NCBI GenBank assembly: GCA_020433785.1
Contig: JAGRCC010000189.1
Location: 1-14,121 of the forward strand
Direction of reading: 5' to 3'
Length of the DNA stretch: 14,121 nucleotides
Source: Anaerolineae bacterium
GTDB lineage: Bacteria > Chloroflexota > Anaerolineae > 4572-78 > J111
Positions 1-7,541 of the stretch are shown here, one piece after another. The first letter of the stretch is position 1. Every line of letters begins with the position of its first letter. The notes under the pieces were generated by a model. It ran no database searches and had not been told where the DNA came from. It saw only the letters and a program-made list of their open reading frames with translations. The translations under genes and the position numbers were made by a program.

Positions 1-700
1 CTTGGGGACAGACCACCCCGAAACTGCCTTAAGTTTGAACAATTTAGCCAGGCTGCTCCACGACCAGGGGGATTATGTCGGAGCAAAACCCTACTTGGAA
101 CGTGCCCTGGCCATTCGAGAAAAGCTCCTGGAGCCAGATCATCCCGAAACCGCCTACAGTTTGAATAATTTAGCCAGACTGCTCCACGACCAAGGGGATT
201 ATGGCGGGGCCAAAGCCTATTATGAGCGGGCCTTAGCCATTTGGAGAAATCGATATGGGCCGGATCATCCCGCGACAGCCTTAGGTTTGAACAACTTAGC
301 CAGGCTTCTTCACGACCAGGGAGATTATGGCCAGGCCAAAGCCTACGCCGAGCAGAGTCTGGCCATTCGGGAAAAGGTCTTGGGGGCCAACCATCCTGAC
401 ACCGCCACTAGTCTACATAATTTAGCCCTGCTGCTCCACGACCAGGGAGATTTTGACAGGGCCAAAGACTATTATGAGCAGACTCTGACCGTTTTTGAAA
501 AGGTCTGGGGACCGGACCATCCCGACAACGCCTATAGTTTGAACAATTTAGCCATATTGCTCTTAGACGAGGGTGATTATAGTGGAGCTAAACCCTACTT
601 GGAACGCGCGCTGGCCATTCGAGAAACGGTCTTGGGGCCAGACCATCCCGAAACAAAAGTGACCCGAGATAACCTGGCCATTATTGAACAGGAACTACAA
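1..700 (+). repeat. 126-bp tandem repeat array encoding TPR units
   Basis: The coding sequence of the TPR protein repeats every 126 bases. Aligned marker segments start at about 55, 181, 307, 433 and 559, with high but not perfect identity between units. The units differ mainly at surface-type residues while the TPR core (NNLA, LLHDQGDY, AK) is kept. Such arrays can change copy number by slipped or unequal recombination and are prone to assembly collapse. Confidence 0.75.
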
Positions 701-751
701 AAGTCAACTAGCTTGATCAATAAGTTAACTAAATTCTTTGGTAAATCTTAG
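2..751 (+). CDS. TPR (kinesin light chain-type) repeat protein, 5'-partial
   Basis: This is the 3' part of a gene that enters from the left edge; the frame is open at base 2, so the true start is probably outside the window. The protein is almost entirely 42-residue TPR units of the kinesin-light-chain type, with the pattern GPDHPxTAxSLNNLA then LLHDQGDYxxAK then YxERALAIxEKxLG. About five full units and a final half unit are visible, followed by a short lysine-rich tail ending in FFGKS. At DNA level the units repeat with an exact 126-base period (for example gctccacgac-like segments at 55, 181, 307, 433 and 559). Such arrays are protein-binding scaffolds and often form the C-terminal sensor part of bacterial NLR/STAND proteins. 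Whether an NTPase domain lies upstream cannot be seen. Its stop is 19 bases before the next gene's start, so the three + strand genes are probably co-transcribed. Confidence 0.85.
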   Translation: MGTDHPETALSLNNLARLLHDQGDYVGAKPYLERALAIREKLLEPDHPETAYSLNNLARLLHDQGDYGGAKAYYERALAIWRNRYGPDHPATALGLNNLARLLHDQGDYGQAKAYAEQSLAIREKVLGANHPDTATSLHNLALLLHDQGDFDRAKDYYEQTLTVFEKVWGPDHPDNAYSLNNLAILLLDEGDYSGAKPYLERALAIRETVLGPDHPETKVTRDNLAIIEQELQKSTSLINKLTKFFGKS

Positions 752-770
752 TCCAAAAAGGAGTAAATTC

Positions 771-1166
771 ATGTCACTTACACTAACCGCATTAGCTTCG
801 GCTGCAACGGTCATCTTAACGCCATACCTTACCAAGGCCGGGGAGAAGGTAGCTGAGAAGATCGGCGAGAGTTTATTCAATCTGGTCAAAACCAAATTCA
901 GTGGTGACAAAGAGGCCGAGGCCACCTTGCAACTCTATGAGAGTAAGCCGGAGCGCTTCAAAGGGGCGCTGCAAGAAACCATCGAGGAAAAGCTGGCCAA
1001 CGATCCCGACTTCGAGGCCAAACTGCGGGAGCTAGTCGCTCAGGCTGACAAGCAGACCGGCGGCAGTGTCACCCAAACGGCCATCGGCAGCAACATTGCT
1101 CAGGCCAGCCACGGCGGCACGGCGAGCGTCAATATCAATCAACCGTCAAAAGATAAAGAAGGATAA
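771..1166 (+). CDS. Small helical protein with C-terminal amyloid-like signalling motif (candidate Bell/BASS-type effector)
   Basis: A 131-residue protein. The ATG at 771 is preferred over an in-frame TTG at 738, because AAAAAGGAG ends 7 bases before it and the TTG lies inside the previous gene. Residues 1-45 are a hydrophobic to amphipathic helical segment (LTALASAATVILTPYL, then AEKIGESLFNLVKTKF). Residues 45-95 are charged and helical. The C-terminus (99-122) is different in character: small residues, Gly, Gln and Asn, with two offset units VTQTAIGS and IAQASHGG nine residues apart. The IAQASHG segment (109-115) recurs at residues 16-22 of the next protein. In known bacterial NLR-associated amyloid systems, a small helical, probably membrane-active domain carries a C-terminal motif that is matched at the N-terminus of the adjacent NLR. 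I infer the same here: a cell-death effector switched on by the NLR. No database match was made, and the effector role is unproven. Confidence 0.7.
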   Translation: MSLTLTALASAATVILTPYLTKAGEKVAEKIGESLFNLVKTKFSGDKEAEATLQLYESKPERFKGALQETIEEKLANDPDFEAKLRELVAQADKQTGGSVTQTAIGSNIAQASHGGTASVNINQPSKDKEG

Positions 1167-1169
1167 TAA

Positions 1170-3149
1170 ATGAGCGGTGAAGGAAGTAGCCACCAGGAGG
1201 CCCACGGCGAAGGCATCGCCCAGGCTAGCCACGGCAGTATCGCAATTGTCGGGGATAACAATGTCATCCAGGCTCGCCCCTATCGCCCGCCGCTGCACAA
1301 ACCACCTCAAGCCCAGCACTTCACCGACCGAGAAGAGGAACTCAAGCAACTACTGGCCGGCTTGCATCCGGGGCAAGTGTTTACTCTAACCGGACCAGGT
1401 GGGATTGGCAAGAGCGCTCTGGCGGCGCAAGCGGTCTGGACGCTGGCCCCCGACGACACGCCCCCGGCTCGGTTTCCGGATGGCATCTTCTTCCATAGCT
1501 TCTACAACCAACCCCAAACCGACTTGGCCTTAGAAGCAATCGCTATGGCCTTTGGCGAGGAGACAAAACCTTCGCCGGAAACGGCGGCTCGCCGCGCACT
1601 CTCCGGACGGACGGCTCTCTTGGTGTTTGACGGGGCTGAGGATGCTGAAAATCTGAGAGCTGTGCAGGCGGTTGTCGGTCAGTGTGGAGTGCTGGTCACC
1701 AGCCGGAAACACGGGGATGCGATTAATGACTGGCAGGAGATCGAGCGGCTGCCGACCAGCGAAGCGGTCAAACTGCTGCGGGCTTGGGGCAAACGGCAGG
1801 CTCACGACACCACCGCCGCCGAGCAAATTTGCGACCTGATCGACGGGCTGCCGCTGGCCGTGCGCCTGGTCGGACGCTACCTCAATCAAACCGGCGAGAG
1901 TGCTAACGAATATCTGAAATGGTTACAAGAGACCCCAATGGATGCGCTCGATCAAGGAGATCGCCGTCAAGAAAGCGTGCCTTTATTGCTCGAACGAAGC
2001 CTGGCCCAAGTCAGCGAACAAGCTCGCCAGGTTCTGGCTGTTGCCGGCCTGTTGGCCTTGGCTCCCTTCACTCCAGATGTCATCGCTGCCGGGTTGACCG
2101 TCGAGACAAAGGAAATCCGTCGTCCGCTGGGGGAATTGATCAATTTTGGGCTACTCCATCGTAGTGAGCAGGAGTATGAGATTAGTCACGCTTTGGTCCG
2201 AGCCTACGCCCGAACTAAAACAAACCCGAGAAACCAGACAACAGAGCAGTTGCTTCGATATTTTATCCACTATGTTGAAAAGCAAAGTAAGCTTGGATCG
2301 GCTGGGTTCCAGCAGCTCGATCAAATACGCCCGCACATTATGACCATCCTTACTTTGGGATGTCAGCAAGAGCTTTGGGAGCCAGTGCTCGAACTGGCTT
2401 TCATCTGTAGTCACGCTGACAGTTATTTTTCTCTGCAAGGCCACTGGACCCAGCAAAGTGAGATTGTCGAGACTGGGCTTCAAGCCACGCGTGAGCTTGG
2501 CCGGCAACAGCAAGAGGTGGCTTTCATAGCCTATCGGGGACAGATTTATCATTCTCGCCAAGATTATGAGCAGGCCATTGATCAATATAAGCAAGCTCTG
2601 GATTTAGCTCGCGAGATTGGTTTTCAACTCGGTGAGGGTAACACGCTGGCTGATCTGGGCCGAGCCTATCGACGGCTGGGCAAACCGGAGCAAGCCATCA
2701 CCTATCACCGGCAAGCTCTGGAAATCAAGCGCCAACTGGGTGATCGCAAGGCAGAGGGCAATAGTCTGGGCAACTTGGGCAATGCTTACCACGATTTAGG
2801 TGATTTCAAGCAAGCGCTTCACTATTTTGAAGCCGCCCTGGCCGTAAGTCGTGAATTAGACGACCGGCGTGGCGAAACCGTGCGATTAGGGAACATCGGG
2901 GCTGTTTACCACGATCTCGGGCAGCTTGAGCTAGCAATTGAATACACGGAAGGAGCTTTGGGCGTGGCCAGAGAAATCGGAGATCGGCATAGCGAAGCGA
3001 CCTGGCTGGCCAACCTTGGACGATTTTATGAAAAATCAGAAAGATTGACCGAGGCTCGAGATTACCTTGAGCAGGCAATTAAGCTATTTGAAACAATCAG
3101 TACGCCAGATGCCGAAAATGCTCGGCAGCAGCTGGCTGAGCTAGGTTAG
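1170..3149 (+). CDS. NB-ARC/TPR STAND NTPase (NLR-like) with N-terminal amyloid-like motif
   Basis: A 659-residue NLR-type ATPase. It begins with a short Gly/Ser/His-rich tail containing IAQASHG (16-22) and VIQA (32-35). The NB-ARC core follows: Walker A GPGGIGKS (75-82), Walker B LLVFDGAED (150-158), a sensor-like LVTSR (175-179) and GLPLA (226-230). A winged-helix region contains ISHALVR (338-344), at the place of the MHD motif. A helical linker leads to about five TPR units (roughly 450-655) with patterns such as GNLGNAYHDLGDFKQAL. Family knowledge: ligand sensing by the C-terminal repeats triggers ATP-driven oligomerisation. No enzymatic effector domain is fused, which fits an effector acting in trans through the shared motif. 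The start is 3 bases after the previous stop, with GAAGGA at 1157-1162 as ribosome binding site, so the two are one operon. The gene ends 23 bases from the convergent recombinase gene. Confidence 0.9.
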   Translation: MSGEGSSHQEAHGEGIAQASHGSIAIVGDNNVIQARPYRPPLHKPPQAQHFTDREEELKQLLAGLHPGQVFTLTGPGGIGKSALAAQAVWTLAPDDTPPARFPDGIFFHSFYNQPQTDLALEAIAMAFGEETKPSPETAARRALSGRTALLVFDGAEDAENLRAVQAVVGQCGVLVTSRKHGDAINDWQEIERLPTSEAVKLLRAWGKRQAHDTTAAEQICDLIDGLPLAVRLVGRYLNQTGESANEYLKWLQETPMDALDQGDRRQESVPLLLERSLAQVSEQARQVLAVAGLLALAPFTPDVIAAGLTVETKEIRRPLGELINFGLLHRSEQEYEISHALVRAYARTKTNPRNQTTEQLLRYFIHYVEKQSKLGSAGFQQLDQIRPHIMTILTLGCQQELWEPVLELAFICSHADSYFSLQGHWTQQSEIVETGLQATRELGRQQQEVAFIAYRGQIYHSRQDYEQAIDQYKQALDLAREIGFQLGEGNTLADLGRAYRRLGKPEQAITYHRQALEIKRQLGDRKAEGNSLGNLGNAYHDLGDFKQALHYFEAALAVSRELDDRRGETVRLGNIGAVYHDLGQLELAIEYTEGALGVAREIGDRHSEATWLANLGRFYEKSERLTEARDYLEQAIKLFETISTPDAENARQQLAELG

Positions 3150-3172
3150 CTTTATAACTAAATGCCGAACAG

Positions 3173-4045
3173 CTAAGCAGCCCGCTCCAGCCGCTCAGCC
3201 AGATCAGAAACCGTCGGCTCGGTATAAATCATCACCGTGTCCAGCGAGCCATGCCCCAAAATCGCAGCTAGAGTGCGTAGGTCTCCGGGATTATTCTCCA
3301 AAAACCGCGTGGCGAAGGTGTGGCGGCAAACATGGGGGGTAATCAAATCCGGATCCAGGCCGGCCCGAAAGGCGTAGTTTTTAAGCAACTTGTACACGGC
3401 TGCTGACGTGCGCAGCGGTCCGCGCTGGCCGTTCCAAATGGGCATTTCACCATCCGTTAATGGGATGCTGTCGAAATAATCATTTAATGCTTTGCGGACA
3501 TTGGCGGTCAGCGGCACGGTGCGTTGATGGCCACCTTTACCCCGTCTGACTGTGACCTGACCAGAGCGTTCATTGAGCTCGATATCGGCCAGAGTCAGTG
3601 CCAGCGCTTCAGAGACGCGCAGACCGGTGCCCAGCAGAAGTTCGATCAGCGCATTGTCACGAAGATTTTCTTCCTGATACACCTGGCGCAGCAGTCGCCG
3701 GGTGTATTTTTTTGAAAGCGCCTTTGGCCGGCGCTTCGCCTGGCGAAGCGCGGATACGCCACTGGTTGGATCTTTTTTGGCGTGACCATTGTCAAGGCAC
3801 CACCTGAAGAATTGCGACAGGGCTGACAGCCGCTGGTTAATGGTCGCCGGCTTGGCTCGCTCGACGGTTTGTTGGTAACTGATCCAGTCGGTCACATCGC
3901 GGGGAATGATGGCGGTGGGGCAGAATGGTTGGCCGTAGCTCTGCTCGCTCCAGCGAATGAAATGATGTAGCCCTCGCCGGTATTGTTTGATGGTTGACTC
4001 GCTTCTGCCTTGATTTGCGAGATAGGTAAGCCACTGTTCGGTCAT
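3173..4045 (-). CDS. XerC/XerD-like tyrosine recombinase
   Basis: A 290-residue site-specific recombinase/integrase, the usual length for XerC/XerD. Residues 1-90 form the SAM-like core-binding domain (TIKQYRRGLHHFIRW, then INQRLSALSQFFRWC). The catalytic domain carries all expected residues: R143 in GTGLRVSEAL, K170 in RRGKGGHQR, H238 and R241 in HVCRHTFATRF, H265 in LGHGS, and nucleophile Y274 in MIYTEP. It should be active. The start is backed by AGAGGTAG on the - strand (4051-4058), 5 bases upstream of the ATG. Because the neighbours are accessory genes rather than cell-division or replication genes, it may be a resident integrase of a mobile region rather than the chromosome-dimer Xer protein; this is inference. 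No dif-like or att core could be identified. Confidence 0.9.
   Translation of the reverse strand: MTEQWLTYLANQGRSESTIKQYRRGLHHFIRWSEQSYGQPFCPTAIIPRDVTDWISYQQTVERAKPATINQRLSALSQFFRWCLDNGHAKKDPTSGVSALRQAKRRPKALSKKYTRRLLRQVYQEENLRDNALIELLLGTGLRVSEALALTLADIELNERSGQVTVRRGKGGHQRTVPLTANVRKALNDYFDSIPLTDGEMPIWNGQRGPLRTSAAVYKLLKNYAFRAGLDPDLITPHVCRHTFATRFLENNPGDLRTLAAILGHGSLDTVMIYTEPTVSDLAERLERAA
3731..3751. repeat. Perfect 9-bp stem, 3-nt loop hairpin inside the recombinase gene
   Basis: GCGCTTCGC (3731-3739) and GCGAAGCGC (3743-3751) are perfect reverse complements around CTG. The hairpin lies in the linker between the core-binding and catalytic domains of the recombinase (about residues 99-105). It may simply reflect Arg/Ala-rich coding sequence, but its GC content would make it stable in RNA or single-stranded DNA. 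Confidence 0.6.
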
Positions 4046-4144
4046 AAAAACTACCTCTAAATTATTATCTTTCCAGATTTTTGGGGCTTAACCCCGCTCC
4101 GGATAGGGTCAGCGTATCAAAAATCGAGGCAGTTTGTAAAGAGG

Positions 4145-4185
4145 TGGAATGATAATATCAATTATCTTGCGAGATTATCATTCCA
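4145..4185. repeat. 12-bp perfect inverted repeat spanning the dnaE2 stop codon
   Basis: TGGAATGATAAT (4145-4156) is the exact reverse complement of ATTATCATTCCA (4174-4185), separated by 17 bases. On the - strand the first arm is the last codons of dnaE2, the loop contains the TGA stop, and the second arm is just beyond it. An extra ATTATC copy (4161-4166) in the spacer allows an alternative, smaller hairpin with GATAAT. No T-run follows on the - strand, so a classical terminator is not shown; it could be an mRNA-end stabiliser or a protein-binding palindrome. Confidence 0.6.
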
Positions 4186-7100
4186 GTTGGCGACAGCGGG
4201 GGCAGGTCCGCCACGCGCTCCACGAGAAGATTAGTTACATTCTCCTCCCGTTGCACAATGCCCTCGATAACCAATAGTGAAGCTCGGCGCAGGATATTTT
4301 TGTAGCGGGCATAAATCTGGGGGCGGAAGATGGTATCGATCAGGCCGGCCTGATCTTCCAAGGTGATAAAATGAAACCCTTTGGCCGTTGGCGGGGCCTG
4401 ATGGACGACCACCAGACCGGCTACGCGCACCCGCCGGCCGTTAGTCTGCTCGATCAACTCCCAACTGCCCAAGATGCCATGCTCGATGAGCCAGGGCCGG
4501 TAGAAAGTCATGACATGCTCGCCGGTCGAGAGGCCGAGGACACTGCGCTCCATGGTCGTGGTTTCAACGCGCGAGGGTTCCGGTAAATCGACACCGTCAG
4601 TGGCAAAGATAAAATCCAGTTCCTCAACCTTGTAGTGCAGCTGGCCCAATTCCCATAGCAGCTTACGGCGGGGGATAGACCACGCATCGAACGCACCGGC
4701 CAGAATGAGCCGCTCGATCAGCCGCTGCGGTAGGCGAGTCCGGCGGCAGAAATCGGCCAGTTTGGTGAAGGAACCGTGCTGTCGAGCCGCTTCTAACCGG
4801 TCGATGATCACCTCACCAAAACCATCGACGTAGTTGAAGCCCAAGCGAAGTGCGCCGTGCTCAATGGTACATCGGCCCCGGCTGCGATAGATCTCGACCG
4901 GCAGCACTTCGATACCGTGTCGCCGGGCATCGCCAACAAGAACAGCCGGATTCCAGAAGCCCATGGGTTGGTTGTTCATCAAGCCGCAGTAGAAAGCAGC
5001 GGGGTGGTAGTGTTTCAGCCAGGCCGATTGGTAGACCAGCACGGCAAAAGCCGTCGCGTGGCTTTTGGCAAACGCGTACCCCCCGAAGGCGCGCAGTTGG
5101 TCAAAGACCTCAGTGGCAATTACCTCAGACACACCCTGCTGAGCAGCACCGATGAGAAAATCTGCCCGTAGTTTTTCAACAGCAGCTTCACCTCGTTTGC
5201 TACCCAGCGCTCGCCGCAGCAGTTCCCCCTGACCGGGCGTAAAGCCAGCCAAGTCGCGGGCGACCTTCAACACTTGCTCTTGAAAGAGAATGACGCCCAG
5301 GGTCTCGGCCAGGGCCGGCTCCAGGTTGGGATGGAGATAAGTAACTGGTTCTAATCCCTGCCGCCGCCGGAGATAAGGATGGACCATATTACCCTGAAGC
5401 GGACCGGGCCGGATGAGGGAGATGGCCACAATTAAGTCATTGAAACAGGTCGGTTTGAGACGCGGCTGAAGTTGGGCCTGCGCTCGACTCTCGACCTGAA
5501 AAAGGCCGATGGTGTTGCCGTGGCTGATGAGGTCATACACCGCCGGGTCATCAAAGGTCAGGTCGGCCAGGTCGAGCAGTTGGCCGGTTTGCTCACCGAC
5601 AAGGGTGACGGCCTCATCGATAGCCGACAGCATCCGCAGCCCCAACAGATCGATCTTGACCAGGCCGACCGCTTCCAAGCCTTCTTTGTCCCACTGGACG
5701 ACCACCCGGTCGGGCATAGTGGCCGGTTCGGTCGGCACTCGCTCGGTGAGGGGCACGCCGGTGATAATCATCCCCCCGTTGTGCAGCCCCAGATGCCGGG
5801 GAAAATCATCGATCTGCCGGCAGAGGTCCTGAACCAGATTGAGCGGCGGGGTGAACGGTTGAGCCGGCGCTTCGTCTCTTCCAAACCCCAGATCGTCTGG
5901 TCGCAGGTTAGGCGACAACCCCAGAGCTTTGGCTACATCACGCCAGGCGCTGCGGGCTTGAAAGGTGACGAAGGTGCAGGCCATTGCGGCGTGGTCGTGG
6001 CTGTACCGTTCGTAGACATACTGGATCACCTCCTCCCGCCGCTGGGCGTCAAAATCGAGGTCGATATCCGGCACGACGGCTCGCTCGGCGGAGAGGAACC
6101 GCTCAAAGACCAGGTCGTGGGCCAGCGGATCGATAGGGCTGATACCGAGCAGGTAGGCCACCAGCGAGTTGGCCGCTGAACCGCGTCCCTGGCAGCGAAT
6201 ACCTTTTTCACGAGCAAAACGAACGATGTCCCACACGATCAGAAAATAGTTACTTAGACCGGCCTCGGCGATGATGGTCAACTCGTGCGCCAGTTGGCGA
6301 GCAGCCTGGTCATCAGGGTCGGCCCGGTCCACCGCCGCATTACATAGGGAGCGCAAATAATCGGTCGCGGTTACCTTAGACGGGGTGGGAAAATTGGGGA
6401 GTTCCTGTAAGCCGTATCGGAGATCGAATTGGCAGCGTTCGGCAATACGCCGCGTATTGGTTAGCGCCTGCGGGTAATCCTTAAACAGCGGAGCCAATTG
6501 CCGGGCTGATTTGAGATAGAATTCAGAGTTAGGTCGGAGGTGGGGACCGGCCTCATCGAGCGCGGTGTGGTGACGGATGCAAACCAGCACATCCTGCAAC
6601 GGCCGACCCATTCGCCGGGCGTAGTGGACGTTGTTGGTGGCGACGTAGTTCAAATCCAGTTGCCGCGCAATTTCAACCAGACCGTGCTGCAGCCGGCTGT
6701 CGTCCGGTTGCAGATGGTGCTGAAGCTCAATCCAGAACTGCTCCGGTCCAAACCAGGCGCGATAGCGGCGGGCCGCCGCCCGGGCCGCTGCTTCATCCTG
6801 TCGTCGCAGCGCCGAGGCGACCTCACCGCGTTTGCAGCCGGACAGCGCGATCAGACCCTCGGTGCGGTCGGGCAAGGCATCAAGCGGCAGCGTCGCATCC
6901 CCTTTGGGCGCATTGTGGCGAGCCAGGCTGATGAGTTGGCAGAGGTTGCGCCAGCCCACCGCGTTTTCAACAAGCAGAGTCAGATGGTGGCCGCTCTCCA
7001 AGGTCAGCTCGGACCCAAAGATCGGCTTCACGCCGTGCTGTTGGGCGGCGTGCGCAAAGCGAACCGCGCCGTAGACAGCATCGTGATCGGTCAGAGCCAG

Positions 7101-7220
7101 AACCGGCATGCTTAATTCAGCCGCACGGATGATCAAGTCTTCAGGGTGCGATGCCCCATCGAGCAAGCTGAAGTTGGAATGGCAGTGAAGTTCGACGTAG
7201 TCAGTATTGGAAGGTGACAT
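4158..7220 (-). CDS. dnaE2: Error-prone DNA polymerase III alpha subunit DnaE2 (ImuC)
   Basis: A 1020-residue C-family polymerase, the catalytic part of the ImuA-ImuB-DnaE2 mutasome used for damage-induced translesion synthesis. The N-terminus is a PHP domain (YVELHCHSNFSLLDGAS with H12 and H14, then LTDHD at 44-47). The palm has the catalytic aspartates in PDIDLDF (D385, D387) and in LVKIDLLG (D524), all intact. A helix-hairpin-helix region lies near 825-845 (LPQRLIERLILAGAF) and an OB-fold near 925-1000 (RVRVAGLVVV, then FHFITLEDQAGLIDTIF). It is shorter than replicative DnaE and ends after the OB-fold, as DnaE2 proteins do. An AAGG ribosome site lies about 7 bases before the ATG. It is the last gene of the cassette, 66 bases after the DUF6504-like gene, and that gap holds a repeat. 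Placement next to imuA and imuB supports dnaE2 rather than a second dnaE1. Confidence 0.95.
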   Translation of the reverse strand: MSPSNTDYVELHCHSNFSLLDGASHPEDLIIRAAELSMPVLALTDHDAVYGAVRFAHAAQQHGVKPIFGSELTLESGHHLTLLVENAVGWRNLCQLISLARHNAPKGDATLPLDALPDRTEGLIALSGCKRGEVASALRRQDEAAARAAARRYRAWFGPEQFWIELQHHLQPDDSRLQHGLVEIARQLDLNYVATNNVHYARRMGRPLQDVLVCIRHHTALDEAGPHLRPNSEFYLKSARQLAPLFKDYPQALTNTRRIAERCQFDLRYGLQELPNFPTPSKVTATDYLRSLCNAAVDRADPDDQAARQLAHELTIIAEAGLSNYFLIVWDIVRFAREKGIRCQGRGSAANSLVAYLLGISPIDPLAHDLVFERFLSAERAVVPDIDLDFDAQRREEVIQYVYERYSHDHAAMACTFVTFQARSAWRDVAKALGLSPNLRPDDLGFGRDEAPAQPFTPPLNLVQDLCRQIDDFPRHLGLHNGGMIITGVPLTERVPTEPATMPDRVVVQWDKEGLEAVGLVKIDLLGLRMLSAIDEAVTLVGEQTGQLLDLADLTFDDPAVYDLISHGNTIGLFQVESRAQAQLQPRLKPTCFNDLIVAISLIRPGPLQGNMVHPYLRRRQGLEPVTYLHPNLEPALAETLGVILFQEQVLKVARDLAGFTPGQGELLRRALGSKRGEAAVEKLRADFLIGAAQQGVSEVIATEVFDQLRAFGGYAFAKSHATAFAVLVYQSAWLKHYHPAAFYCGLMNNQPMGFWNPAVLVGDARRHGIEVLPVEIYRSRGRCTIEHGALRLGFNYVDGFGEVIIDRLEAARQHGSFTKLADFCRRTRLPQRLIERLILAGAFDAWSIPRRKLLWELGQLHYKVEELDFIFATDGVDLPEPSRVETTTMERSVLGLSTGEHVMTFYRPWLIEHGILGSWELIEQTNGRRVRVAGLVVVHQAPPTAKGFHFITLEDQAGLIDTIFRPQIYARYKNILRRASLLVIEGIVQREENVTNLLVERVADLPPLSPTGMIISQDN

Positions 7221-7233
7221 TGTAAACCTTGTG

Positions 7234-7287
7234 GGACGTGGAACGTAGGACGTGGAACGTAATGATGTTACGTCCTACGCCCCACGT
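7234..7287. repeat. Tandem 14-bp repeat plus large inverted repeat between the DUF6504-like gene and dnaE2
   Basis: GGACGTGGAACGTA occurs twice in perfect tandem (7234-7247 and 7248-7261). In addition CGTAGGACGT (7244-7253) is perfectly complementary to ACGTCCTACG (7270-7279). The inverted repeat extends to 18 bases per arm (7236-7253 and 7270-7287) with two mismatches. The element fills nearly the whole 66-base gap. It may be a small dispersed intergenic repeat, or a hairpin that lowers expression of dnaE2 relative to the upstream genes. A whole-genome copy count would separate these. Confidence 0.7.
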
Positions 7288-7541
7288 TAATCATACAATC
7301 TTTGCAAGAACCACTCTCCGGTCAGTAAATCGCGATAGATGATGACCAGCAAACCGGTTTGGGTAGTTAGCTTGAAATATTCGCGCCAGATGCGACCGCG
7401 CCACCAGTCCTGATCAACCCGCCAGCGCTTGGCGACATGCTGCACCTGATGGTGATGCCGCTGCCAGGTAAACGTCTGCGGGGTGAGCAGGTTGTCGCTC
7501 TGAACATCGATCGGTTCCCCGGCCGACCACAGCCGCGTCAT
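7287..7541 (-). CDS. DUF6504-like small protein of the imu operon
   Basis: An 84-residue protein. A longer frame is open to 7658, but the ATG at 7541 is preferred because it overlaps the imuB stop as ATGA (7538-7541), the same coupling seen between imuA and imuB. The C-terminal half is rich in Trp and aromatic residues (WRVDQDWWRGRIWREYF, then LLVIIYRDLLTGEWFLQRLYD with its last residues at the terminus). This WW...REYF...YRD...GEWFLxRxYD pattern resembles the DUF6504 family, which I recall being encoded beside imuB or dnaE2 in several phyla. Its function is unknown; position suggests an accessory mutasome subunit. The family assignment is from memory of the pattern, not a search. Confidence 0.75.
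   Translation of the reverse strand: MTRLWSAGEPIDVQSDNLLTPQTFTWQRHHHQVQHVAKRWRVDQDWWRGRIWREYFKLTTQTGLLVIIYRDLLTGEWFLQRLYD

Noticed and set aside
1..700. CRISPR-like regular repeats
   Set aside because: The 126-base periodicity is continuous coding sequence for TPR units, with no repeat/spacer structure.
4084..4096. GGGGCTTAACCCC mini-hairpin upstream of the recombinase gene
   Set aside because: Only a 4-bp stem, with no T-run in the direction needed for a terminator.
4046..4157. dif-like or att site next to the tyrosine recombinase
   Set aside because: The inverted repeat nearby has a 17-base spacer rather than the 6-8 bases of Xer/dif cores, and no second copy was seen in the window.
5472..6179. 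Long + strand open frame (235 codons) opposite dnaE2
   Set aside because: It lies wholly inside dnaE2, has no ribosome site or domain, and its length is explained by GC-rich third positions of the - strand gene.
6540..7115. Another + strand open frame (191 codons) opposite dnaE2
   Set aside because: Antisense shadow of the PHP region of dnaE2; the composition follows the complementary codons.
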